Shown one piece after another: positions 53,498 to 59,923 of a stretch of 59,923 bases of DNA. The stretch spans positions 1 through 59,923 of the forward strand of contig CALZHC010000003.1 in NCBI GenBank assembly GCA_945787505.1, given 5' to 3'. The DNA is from an uncultured Alistipes sp. Lineage in GTDB: Bacteria > Bacteroidota > Bacteroidia > Bacteroidales > UBA932. Each line of letters begins with the position of its first letter. The stretch's first letter is position 1. Made by a program: the position numbers and the translations under genes. Under the pieces are notes generated by a model. It was given only the letters and a program-made list of their open reading frames with translations. It made no database searches and had not been told where the DNA came from.

Positions 53498-53505
53498 CAA
53501 ATATA
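53498..53505 (-). promoter_or_regulatory. -7 box of the PHP-domain gene
   Basis: TATATTTG on the minus strand, 17 bases before the start codon at 53480. The -33 box is not clear. Confidence 0.45.
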
Positions 53506-53517
53506 AACAGATTTGAA

Positions 53518-53525
53518 TATCTTTG
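53518..53525 (+). promoter_or_regulatory. -7 box of glmS
   Basis: TATCTTTG on the plus strand, 42 bases before the glmS ATG. It lies back to back with the PHP gene box, and no strong -33 box is present. Confidence 0.55.
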
Positions 53526-53567
53526 TAAATTGAAGAGTAAAATTCTAAACTTAATAATATTATAACT

Positions 53568-55412
53568 ATGTGTGGAATAGTAGCGTATTTGGGTAGCAAG
53601 CAGGCTGCACCCATTCTTATCAAGGGCTTGCACAGATTGGAATACCGTGGCTATGACAGTGCCGGTATCGCCCTCATTAATGACAACAATAACCTTTCCA
53701 TCTATAAGTCGAAAGGAAAGGTCAGCGCACTTGAAGCCCTTATTGCCGATAAGGATACTTCAGGTACCGTTGGTATTGCCCACACCAGATGGGCAACACA
53801 CGGAGAACCCAATGATGTAAATGCTCATCCTCACTTTTCTGAGCATAAGAATCTTGCTCTTATACACAACGGAATTATCGAGAACTATAAAACCCTCAAG
53901 GCTGAGCTCATAAACAGAGGATATCATTTTCATAGTGATACTGACACAGAAGTGCTCATCCAGCTTATCCAGTTCATGATGGATTCGCACAATGTGTCTC
54001 TCGAAGAGGCTGTTCCACTGGCGCTTCAGAGTGTTATAGGAGCCTATGCAATCGTGGTGATTGACAAGAATAATCCTAATGTACTGATTGCTGCAAGGAA
54101 GGGTAGCCCCCTTATCGTAGGTCTGGGTGATGATGAATTTTTTCTTGGTTCGGATGCAACACCAATTGTTGAATATACAAAGGAGGTTATCTATATAGAT
54201 GAGGAACAAGTGGTATTTCTGGAAAGAGGAAAGGATGTGAGGATTACCGATCTTTCAAAGGTTGCGGTTACTCCTGTTGTCGAGCAGCTTGCTCTCAATC
54301 TGGATGCAATAGAAAAGGGAGGATTTCCACACTTTATGCTCAAGGAGATTTACGAACAGCCTGAAACTCTCAGAATATCTATGCACGGTCGTCTTAATCC
54401 TGAACTAAATCAGGTTAAGCTCTCCGGAATTATTGACAATAGGGAACGTTTTCTCAACGCAAGACGAATAATCATTTGTGCTTGCGGTACATCATGGCAT
54501 GCAGGACTTATCGGCAAGTACCTTATAGAAGAACTTGCGCGTATACCTGTTGAGGTGGAATATGCTTCGGAATTCAGGTATAGAAACCCTGTTATCTATC
54601 CGGATGACGTGGTGATTGCCATCTCACAGTCAGGAGAAACAGCAGATACTTTGGCAGCAATCAAGCTTGCTAAGGAGCATGGTGCCTTTCTTTTCGGAAT
54701 ATGTAATGTAGTCGGATCATCAATTCCGCGTGAAACCAATTCAGGTTGTTATACTCATGCAGGTCCGGAAATCGGAGTCGCTTCGACAAAAGCTTTCACC
54801 TCTCAAGTATCTACACTTACCCTGTTGGCCCTCTCATTGGCACAGGAAAAGGGTACCATTCCCCAGGAGAGATTCGCAGAACTGATTGCCGAACTTCAGA
54901 GAATACCTGACAAGATTGAAAAGATTCTCGAACACGATGAAAAGATATCCCAAATCGCCAAGGTCTTCACATATGCTCACAATTTCATTTACCTTGGCAG
55001 GGCGTATAACTACCCCGTGGCTCTTGAAGGTGCTCTGAAACTCAAGGAGATCTCTTATATACATGCGGAGGGTTATCCTGCTGCTGAAATGAAACACGGT
55101 CCTATCGCGCTGATAGATGATGAACTTCCTGTGGTTGCAATTGCTACCAGGAAAGGACGTTATGAAAAGGTAGTAAGTAATATTGAAGAGGTTAAAGCAC
55201 GTAAGGGAAGGGTAATCTCCATCGTTACTGAAGGGGATGTGGATGTGAAGAATATATCAGACTGGTCATTTGAAATTCCTGATACTGACGAAATCTTCGT
55301 ACCTCTTCTTTCTACCATTCCTCTCCAGTTGCTGGCATACCACATTGCCATTGCTAAAGGCAGGGATGTTGACCAGCCCAGAAACCTTGCTAAATCTGTT
55401 ACGGTAGAGTAG
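53568..55412 (+). CDS. glmS: Glucosamine-fructose-6-phosphate aminotransferase
   Basis: A 614-residue enzyme that makes glucosamine-6-phosphate, the first step toward peptidoglycan and LPS amino sugars. The glutaminase domain starts MCGIVAYLG with catalytic Cys2, then HTRWATHGEPNDVNAHPH. The isomerase half holds CGTSWHAG, ISQSGETADTLAAI and the end PRNLAKSVTVE. No glmS ribozyme-like sequence is apparent in the short leader. Confidence 0.98.
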   Translation: MCGIVAYLGSKQAAPILIKGLHRLEYRGYDSAGIALINDNNNLSIYKSKGKVSALEALIADKDTSGTVGIAHTRWATHGEPNDVNAHPHFSEHKNLALIHNGIIENYKTLKAELINRGYHFHSDTDTEVLIQLIQFMMDSHNVSLEEAVPLALQSVIGAYAIVVIDKNNPNVLIAARKGSPLIVGLGDDEFFLGSDATPIVEYTKEVIYIDEEQVVFLERGKDVRITDLSKVAVTPVVEQLALNLDAIEKGGFPHFMLKEIYEQPETLRISMHGRLNPELNQVKLSGIIDNRERFLNARRIIICACGTSWHAGLIGKYLIEELARIPVEVEYASEFRYRNPVIYPDDVVIAISQSGETADTLAAIKLAKEHGAFLFGICNVVGSSIPRETNSGCYTHAGPEIGVASTKAFTSQVSTLTLLALSLAQEKGTIPQERFAELIAELQRIPDKIEKILEHDEKISQIAKVFTYAHNFIYLGRAYNYPVALEGALKLKEISYIHAEGYPAAEMKHGPIALIDDELPVVAIATRKGRYEKVVSNIEEVKARKGRVISIVTEGDVDVKNISDWSFEIPDTDEIFVPLLSTIPLQLLAYHIAIAKGRDVDQPRNLAKSVTVE

Positions 55413-55427
55413 AGCCCTTTAAGGTAA

Positions 55428-55625
55428 TTACTCCTTTACCATATAGTAAATGACTTCCCACCCAGAGGTGGCAGTCGTATTGGTGAATATGTCATCCGGA
55501 GCCATCTTTTGGCTTCCGGATGATCTCTTTTTTGTGTTGTGGTAGTATGTTCTGCATTCGTCGCAGCAGAATTTTTTGTCGCTTCTCCCGTTAAATTCCT
55601 TGCTGCACACCGGACATCTTTTCAT
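55428..55625 (-). CDS. Small treble-clef/zinc-ribbon protein
   Basis: A 65-residue product with four metal-binding cysteines: MKRCPVCSKEFNGRSDKKFC, then CDECRTYYHN. Similar small proteins in Bacteroidota are usually longer, with a helical tail after the zinc finger; here the tail (MAPDDIFTNTTATSGWEVIY) looks unrelated, so it may be a shortened or frameshifted copy. The start at 55625 is chosen because the -7 box TACCTTTG (55641-55648) overlaps the alternative start at 55643. Confidence 0.6.
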   Translation of the reverse strand: MKRCPVCSKEFNGRSDKKFCCDECRTYYHNTKKRSSGSQKMAPDDIFTNTTATSGWEVIYYMVKE

Positions 55626-55640
55626 TCTCAATTTTTGTTT

Positions 55641-55648
55641 CAAAGGTA
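55641..55648 (-). promoter_or_regulatory. -7 box of the small zinc-finger gene
   Basis: The minus strand reads TACCTTTG, an exact match to the consensus, 16 bases before ATG 55625. No -33 box was recognised. Confidence 0.5.
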
Positions 55649-55779
55649 TGAAGGAATATTCACCTATCTCATTCTCACTACCTATTTGGTAAAAAGATAT
55701 TTAAACGTGTATATGTGTGTAAAATACGGGTGGTACTATTTTTATTTCCTTCCTTTGCATTGAATTAATTATAGTAGTT

Positions 55780-56103
55780 ATGGACAGATCTATTAATCGA
55801 ATTGAGTTGAGAGGTAGAGTAGGGCAGGATGCCCGAATCTCTAAAGTGGGGGAGTCTTATGTTGCCAGATTCAGCATTGCTACCAATGAAACTATCAAGG
55901 ACCATATGGGAAACATCAGGGAGGAGACTACTTGGCACAGTGTATCTGCCTGGAAAAATAGGGATATGCCCGATTTTGAAAAAATCAGGAAGGGGATGTG
56001 CCTATATGTAGTTGGAAAGATGAGAACAGTAAAATACAAGAATCAGGATGGTCAAGAGAGGCTTTTCTATGAAGTTCTCGCTTCGAAGATAACCATTGAA
56101 TAA
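55780..56103 (+). CDS. ssb: Single-stranded DNA-binding protein, short form
   Basis: A 107-residue OB-fold protein: NRIELRGRVGQDARISKVGE, VARFSIATNE, TTWHSVSAW and MCLYVVGKMRTVKYKNQDGQ. It ends straight after the OB fold (ASKITIE); the flexible linker and acidic C-terminal tip (DDDIPF type) that recruit repair proteins are missing. It may be an accessory Ssb rather than the main replication protein; no other ssb is in the window. Confidence 0.88.
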   Translation: MDRSINRIELRGRVGQDARISKVGESYVARFSIATNETIKDHMGNIREETTWHSVSAWKNRDMPDFEKIRKGMCLYVVGKMRTVKYKNQDGQERLFYEVLASKITIE

Positions 56104-56117
56104 CTAATTCCACTTAT

Positions 56118-56150
56118 TTTGGGGGTGATAGGAGATAATTCTTATCTTTG
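56118..56150 (+). promoter_or_regulatory. Promoter of cysS
   Basis: TTTG (56118-56121) and TATCTTTG (56143-56150) are 21 bases apart. The expected start near 56157 lies 13 bases before the ATG at 56170. Confidence 0.8.
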
Positions 56151-56169
56151 TATGTTTTATCAGAATATT

Positions 56170-57639
56170 ATGAGAGATTATCAGATTTATAATACCTTAA
56201 GCAGAAGGAAAGAATTGTTTAAACCTGTACACCCCAAAATGGTGGGATTGTATGTTTGTGGTCCTACAGTCTATGGGGAACCTCATCTGGGACACGCCAG
56301 ACCTGCCATCACTTATGATGTTTTGGTCAGACTCTTTAGATATCTGGGTTACAAGGTCCGTTATGTAAGGAATATTACCGATGTAGGACACCTCGAGCAT
56401 GATTCGGATGAGGGTGATGATAAGATTGCAAAGAAGGCTAAGCTGGAGTCTCTTGAGCCCATGGAGATTGTCCAGACTTATACGATTGCCTTCCATGATG
56501 CAGTTCGTAAACTGAATACACTGCCTCCCGATATCGAGCCCAGGGCATCTGGCCATATTATTGAACAGATAGATGTTATCAAGAAGATTATTGATGCCGG
56601 TTTTGCGTATGAAAGCAACGGATCTGTCTATTTCGATGTAAGGTCTTATAACGACAAGTATCATTACGGAGTCCTCTCCGGCAGGAATATTGATGATATG
56701 CTTGCCAATACCCGTGCTCTCGACGGAACCCAAGATAAAAGATCTCCCCTTGATTTTGCACTTTGGAAAAAGGCCTCTCCTGAACATATCATGAGGTGGC
56801 CCTCACCATGGAGTGACGGTTTCCCGGGGTGGCATCTTGAGTGTTCGGCAATGAGTGAAAAGTATCTCGGCGAGACATTTGATATTCATGGAGGCGGACT
56901 TGACCTTCAGTTCCCTCATCATGAGTGTGAGCTTGCCCAGAATACTGCATCAAGGGGATGTCAGGGTGTCAAATATTGGATGCACAATAATCTGATTACC
57001 ATAAACGGACAGAAGATGGGCAAGTCCCTTAATAACTTTATTACCCTTAATGAACTCTTCAACGGGACACATCCCTTGTTGGCACAGCCGTATTCACCCA
57101 TGACTGTCAGGTTCTTTATTCTTCAGGCTCACTATCGCAGTACCTTGGATTTCAGTAATGAAGCTCTGCAGGCATCAGAAAAGGGACTTAAGAGGATTCT
57201 GCAGGCGATGAAGGATTATAAGAATCTCAAGAGCAATGGTGGAGATACCCTTAATCCTGAGATAGAGAGTGATGTCTGTTCAATAATGGATGCACTATGC
57301 GATGATCTGAATACCCCTGTGGCTCTCTCCCATATCTTTGACCTTGTAAGAATTGTTAATCTTGCGAAGGATGGTTCTCTTAAGCTCTCAGACAGGGATC
57401 TGAACGCTTTGAAAGAGGTGTTCGAAGAGGTGGTTGTAAATGTTCTCGGAATCATTGATGACTGCTCTTCTTCTGATGAGAAGACTCTTGATGGACTTAT
57501 GGAGATGATTCTGGAGGTGCGCAAGGATGCAAAATCCCGTAAGGATTATGCGACCAGCGACCTTATCAGAGACAGATTGAAGGCCCTTGGCATAAGTATT
57601 AAAGATGGAAAGGAAGGCACCGAATGGAGTCGTGACTGA
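56170..57639 (+). CDS. cysS: Cysteinyl-tRNA synthetase
   Basis: A 489-residue class I synthetase. [20 protein letters not shown] holds the first zinc ligand and the HIGH-type motif; [10 protein letters not shown] gives further zinc ligands, and the KMSKS loop reads KMGKSLNN. The start is ATG 56170, after the promoter; longer in-frame starts precede the expected transcription start. Confidence 0.97.
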   Translation: MRDYQIYNTLSRRKELFKPVHPKMVGLYVCGPTVYGEPHLGHARPAITYDVLVRLFRYLGYKVRYVRNITDVGHLEHDSDEGDDKIAKKAKLESLEPMEIVQTYTIAFHDAVRKLNTLPPDIEPRASGHIIEQIDVIKKIIDAGFAYESNGSVYFDVRSYNDKYHYGVLSGRNIDDMLANTRALDGTQDKRSPLDFALWKKASPEHIMRWPSPWSDGFPGWHLECSAMSEKYLGETFDIHGGGLDLQFPHHECELAQNTASRGCQGVKYWMHNNLITINGQKMGKSLNNFITLNELFNGTHPLLAQPYSPMTVRFFILQAHYRSTLDFSNEALQASEKGLKRILQAMKDYKNLKSNGGDTLNPEIESDVCSIMDALCDDLNTPVALSHIFDLVRIVNLAKDGSLKLSDRDLNALKEVFEEVVVNVLGIIDDCSSSDEKTLDGLMEMILEVRKDAKSRKDYATSDLIRDRLKALGISIKDGKEGTEWSRD

Positions 57640-57662
57640 TATTTATGCTGTTAAATAAAATT

Positions 57663-57705
57663 AAAGAGGATGGCTTGAAGGTTTTTGCTTCAGGTCATCC
57701 TCTTT
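57663..57705. terminator. Bidirectional terminator between cysS and the OsmC gene
   Basis: The 18-base arms aaagaggatggcttgaag (57663-57680) and cttcaggtcatcctcttt (57688-57705) pair with two G-T wobbles around a seven-base loop. The genes on both sides converge on it. Confidence 0.8.
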
Positions 57706-57725
57706 AGTATTCTCTCTTTCCGGTA

Positions 57726-58139
57726 CTATTCGTCGTAGTGGAAGTTGATTGTCTTTATAATGTCAGGGTGGAGACTGTTGTGTACAGGACATGTACGTGC
57801 TGCCGATTCAATGAGTCGCTTTTGTTTATCCGTGTAGACTGCCCCTTTAGGGAAATGGATGTCAATGATGATTTCAGCTACTCTTCTGGGGTTGGCTGCC
57901 ATTATCTTTTCGGTCTCGATGGTGGTACCATCTATGCTGAATCCGTAGGAGTTTGCAGACATTCCTATGATTGTAAGCATGCAGGAACCTAAAGATGATG
58001 CGAAAAGGTCTGTAGGAGAGAAAAACTCTCCTTTTCCGTTGTTGTCAAGGGGTGCATCTGTTAATACTTTGTTTCCTGACTGGATGTGTTCTATTTCGGT
58101 TCTCAGGTTACCGAGATAGATTGTTCTCATTTTTGTCAT
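57726..58139 (-). CDS. OsmC-family protein
   Basis: A 137-residue protein with the two conserved cysteines of the family: SSLGSCMLT (first) and ARTCPVHNSL (second), which in OsmC/Ohr enzymes reduce organic peroxides. NGKGEFFSPTDLFASSLG is typical of the YhfA-like branch, whose physiological substrate is not known. The start could also be M4. It sits 15 bases after the end of miaB and may be co-transcribed with it. Confidence 0.88.
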   Translation of the reverse strand: MTKMRTIYLGNLRTEIEHIQSGNKVLTDAPLDNNGKGEFFSPTDLFASSLGSCMLTIIGMSANSYGFSIDGTTIETEKIMAANPRRVAEIIIDIHFPKGAVYTDKQKRLIESAARTCPVHNSLHPDIIKTINFHYDE

Positions 58140-58154
58140 AACAGTGTGTTTTTA

Positions 58155-59486
58155 TTATTCTACAATATAACCTAATAGTGTTGCTGAAGTGCAACTTTCA
58201 ACTTTTATGTCAACATATTCTCCCTTCTTGTGTCCTAATGCGGGGAATACGCATACCTTGTTCCCAAGGGTTCTGCCGAAAAGATGTCCTGCGTCTCTCT
58301 TTGATGTGCCCTCAATGAGAACACGGTATGTGTTGCCAATGCATTTTCTGTTACATTCGAGGGAGATTGCGCTCTGTTGTTCTATGATTTCGTTAAGTCG
58401 CCTGGTCTTTGTCTGCAGAGGAACGTCATCAGGGAATTTCTTTGAGGCTACCGTTCCTTCCCGTTGCGAATACTGGAACATGAATGCACTGTCGAATCCG
58501 ACCTCTCTCATCAGTTTCATAGTAGCCTGATGATCCTCCTCTGTCTCTGAACAGAATCCGGCTATGATGTCTGTAGTGATGGATGCATCAGGGATGATTT
58601 CACGAATTTTCGAAATTCTTTCCATATATTTGGCAACATCGTACTTCCTGTGCATCTTCTCAAGCATTCTGTCACTGCCGGACTGCACCGGAAGGTGGAT
58701 GTGTGTGCAGATGTTGGGATACATGGCCATTGTGTAGAGAACTCCATTGCTCATGTCCTTGGGGTGTGAGGTTGAGAATCGTACTCTCAGATCGGGTGAT
58801 ACCAGAGCCACAAGCTCAAGCAGTTGTGCAAAGTTAGTGCTCTCTGTAGGGTTATTGGGGTCTTTCCAGAGGTATGAATCAACATTCTGGCCAAGGAGGT
58901 TGACCTCTCTGTAACCGGCATTGAAAAGCGTACGGGCCTCTTCGACTATGGTATGCGGATCTCTGCTTCTCTCTCTTCCCCTTACGTAGGGTACTATACA
59001 GTAGGTGCACATGTTGTTACATCCTCTCATTATGGAGATGAATGATGTTACTCCATTTTTGTCCATCCTGACAGGCTCAATGTCTGCGTATGTTTCGCTG
59101 GTTGAGAGTGTTGTCTCTACTTCTCTATGTCCAGCCTTCACGAGTGCGATTATTTTGGGCAGTTCCCGGTAAGCATCAGGTCCGACCACCATGTCGACTG
59201 CAGGATGGCTCAGAAGCTGATCTTTGAGTCTCTCGGCCATACACCCGAGAACTCCGACGTAGAGCCTTCTTTTTTTCTTCTCTGTCATAAACAGGTCGAG
59301 CCTTCCCCATATTCTCTGTTCTGCGTTGTCTCTTATGGAACAGGTGTTTATGAGAATGAGGTCAGCCTCTTCAATTCCTTCGCATATTGTGTAGCCCGAT
59401 TTTTGCAGGATTGAAAGGACGACTTCGCTGTCGTATGTGTTCATCTGACAGCCGTAGGTTTCAATGAATAGTTTATTTGTTTCCAT
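58155..59486 (-). CDS. miaB: tRNA-2-methylthio-N6-dimethylallyladenosine synthase
   Basis: A 443-residue radical SAM methylthiotransferase acting at position 37 of tRNAs. The N-terminal cluster cysteines are C13 (GCQMNTYDS), C49 and C82. The radical SAM cysteines C156, C160 and C163 lie in RGCNNMCTYCIVPYVRG, and a TRAM domain follows after about residue 375. A -7 box (TACATTTG, 59494-59501) with TTTG at 59524-59527 lies upstream. Confidence 0.97.
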   Translation of the reverse strand: METNKLFIETYGCQMNTYDSEVVLSILQKSGYTICEGIEEADLILINTCSIRDNAEQRIWGRLDLFMTEKKKRRLYVGVLGCMAERLKDQLLSHPAVDMVVGPDAYRELPKIIALVKAGHREVETTLSTSETYADIEPVRMDKNGVTSFISIMRGCNNMCTYCIVPYVRGRERSRDPHTIVEEARTLFNAGYREVNLLGQNVDSYLWKDPNNPTESTNFAQLLELVALVSPDLRVRFSTSHPKDMSNGVLYTMAMYPNICTHIHLPVQSGSDRMLEKMHRKYDVAKYMERISKIREIIPDASITTDIIAGFCSETEEDHQATMKLMREVGFDSAFMFQYSQREGTVASKKFPDDVPLQTKTRRLNEIIEQQSAISLECNRKCIGNTYRVLIEGTSKRDAGHLFGRTLGNKVCVFPALGHKKGEYVDIKVESCTSATLLGYIVE

Positions 59487-59493
59487 TTATATG

Positions 59494-59527
59494 CAAATGT
59501 AACTTTTTATATATTTGCGGTTTCAAA
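59494..59527 (-). promoter_or_regulatory. Promoter of miaB
   Basis: The minus strand has TTTG (59524-59527), a 22-base spacer and TACATTTG (59494-59501). The start codon is 8 bases beyond the -7 box, so the leader would be almost absent. Confidence 0.55.
59510..59517 (+). promoter_or_regulatory. -7 box of the terminal lipoprotein gene
   Basis: TATATTTG on the plus strand, 32 bases before the ATG at 59550; it lies inside the miaB promoter spacer. No -33 box was recognised. Confidence 0.45.
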
Positions 59528-59549
59528 TATAGACAAAATATAGTAAAAG

Positions 59550-59923
59550 ATGCGACGTTTTCTTTTTTTAGCAATATCAATGCTTCTGCTTGTCTCTTGT
59601 AATGACTACAGGAAAATCGAAGTTTCCAATGTGTCGATAAACTCTGTAAAGATCAAGAGTACTACCAAAGCTACATTGGAGGTCAAGGCAGAAGTCAAGA
59701 ATCCTACCAAGAAAAGCATCTCCCTTCTGAATGCAGAGGGCATGCTTCTCAAGGAAAACAAGGATTTTATTCTTTTTTCACTCGCTGATACAGTCACTTT
59801 GGCCCCAGGTGCAGATATGACTATTATCATACCTGTAGATGGAAAAGTCGTGGATCCAATCGGCATTCTCTCCAGCGGGCTTGATATCAAAAGCTGGAAT
59901 AAAGATAATTTCTCTGTTGAGGG
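59550..59923 (+). CDS. Lipoprotein with LEA-type-2-like domain, cut by the window end
   Basis: The first 124 residues are visible. A signal with lipobox LVSC (about C19) is followed by YRKIEVSNVSINSVKI, ATLEVKAEVKNPTKKSISLL and AEGMLLKENKDF, a pattern of hydrophobic beta strands and an N-P-x-K type turn seen in LEA type 2/WHy domains of small periplasmic lipoproteins. The C-terminus lies outside the window. Confidence 0.65.
   Translation, partial: MRRFLFLAISMLLLVSCNDYRKIEVSNVSINSVKIKSTTKATLEVKAEVKNPTKKSISLLNAEGMLLKENKDFILFSLADTVTLAPGADMTIIIPVDGKVVDPIGILSSGLDIKSWNKDNFSVE

Noticed and set aside
53526..53567. glmS ribozyme in the glmS leader
   Set aside because: The leader is too short and has no ribozyme-like conserved core; this element is typical of Firmicutes.
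53481..53633. 51-residue N-terminal extension of the PHP protein
   Set aside because: It would overlap glmS and cross both divergent promoters; ATG 53480 gives a clean membrane signal.
1..59923. tRNA genes, rRNA genes or CRISPR arrays
   Set aside because: No cloverleaf, rRNA signature or regularly spaced direct repeat was recognised by eye; a dedicated scan was not possible.

Overview
The window is a chromosomal segment of a member of the Bacteroidota, most likely order Bacteroidales. The evidence is the repeated Bacteroidota-type promoter (TTTG, 19-22 bases, TAnnTTTG), the weak use of Shine-Dalgarno sites outside the ribosomal genes, and typical family content: GSCFA protein, RseC-RnfBCDGEA, tandem M23-MerR-Nif3-zinc ribbon downstream of alaS, BF3164-type propeller lipoproteins and an NVEALA-like peptide. 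The genus cannot be fixed from the sequence alone.

Layout. Positions 1-3470 are a mobile, decaying zone: an apparently intact IS21-type element (istA, istB, a small third ORF, repeat-rich ends), a truncated DUF1016/YhcG-like gene and a frameshifted IS4-like transposase fragment. Positions 3537-6771 (minus strand) hold an accessory locus of two paralogous propeller lipoproteins, a small exported four-cysteine protein with an NVEALA-like motif, and a thioredoxin-like lipoprotein with CGSC. Its 387-base internal gap carries a consensus promoter overlapped by a palindrome, and a 21-codon leader ORF. Divergent from it, 6892-15459 is a four-gene efflux operon: TolC-type outer-membrane protein, membrane-fusion lipoprotein and two different RND pumps.

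Positions 15678-26199 are the second half of the S10-spc-alpha ribosomal cluster, rplP through rplQ, with secY, map, infA, rpmJ and rpoA. It starts abruptly at rplP behind its own promoter; the usual upstream genes (rpsJ to rpsC) are absent. Next come a porin, a Gate-domain membrane protein, a GSCFA protein on the opposite strand, and a threonine dehydrogenase. A long co-directional housekeeping run follows: tgt, LptF/G permease, alaS, an LptF/G-Fmt fusion gene, thiamine pyrophosphokinase, two M23 peptidases, MerR regulator, Nif3, zinc-ribbon coiled coil. After a terminator come dnaB, DUF3108, rseC, rnfBCDGEA and a TPR protein. The right end holds an RNA methyltransferase and glyA (divergent, sharing a symmetric promoter), a membrane PHP protein and glmS (divergent), a small zinc-ribbon gene, ssb, cysS, osmC, miaB and the start of a lipoprotein gene cut by the window edge.

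The most unusual items are the in-frame fusion of an LPS-export permease with methionyl-tRNA formyltransferase (35231-37660), the exported-peptide/propeller/thioredoxin locus with its palindrome-covered promoter, and the split of the S10 ribosomal cluster exactly before rplP. No tRNA, rRNA or CRISPR array was seen. All family assignments rest on motifs and remembered family features; no database search was run.
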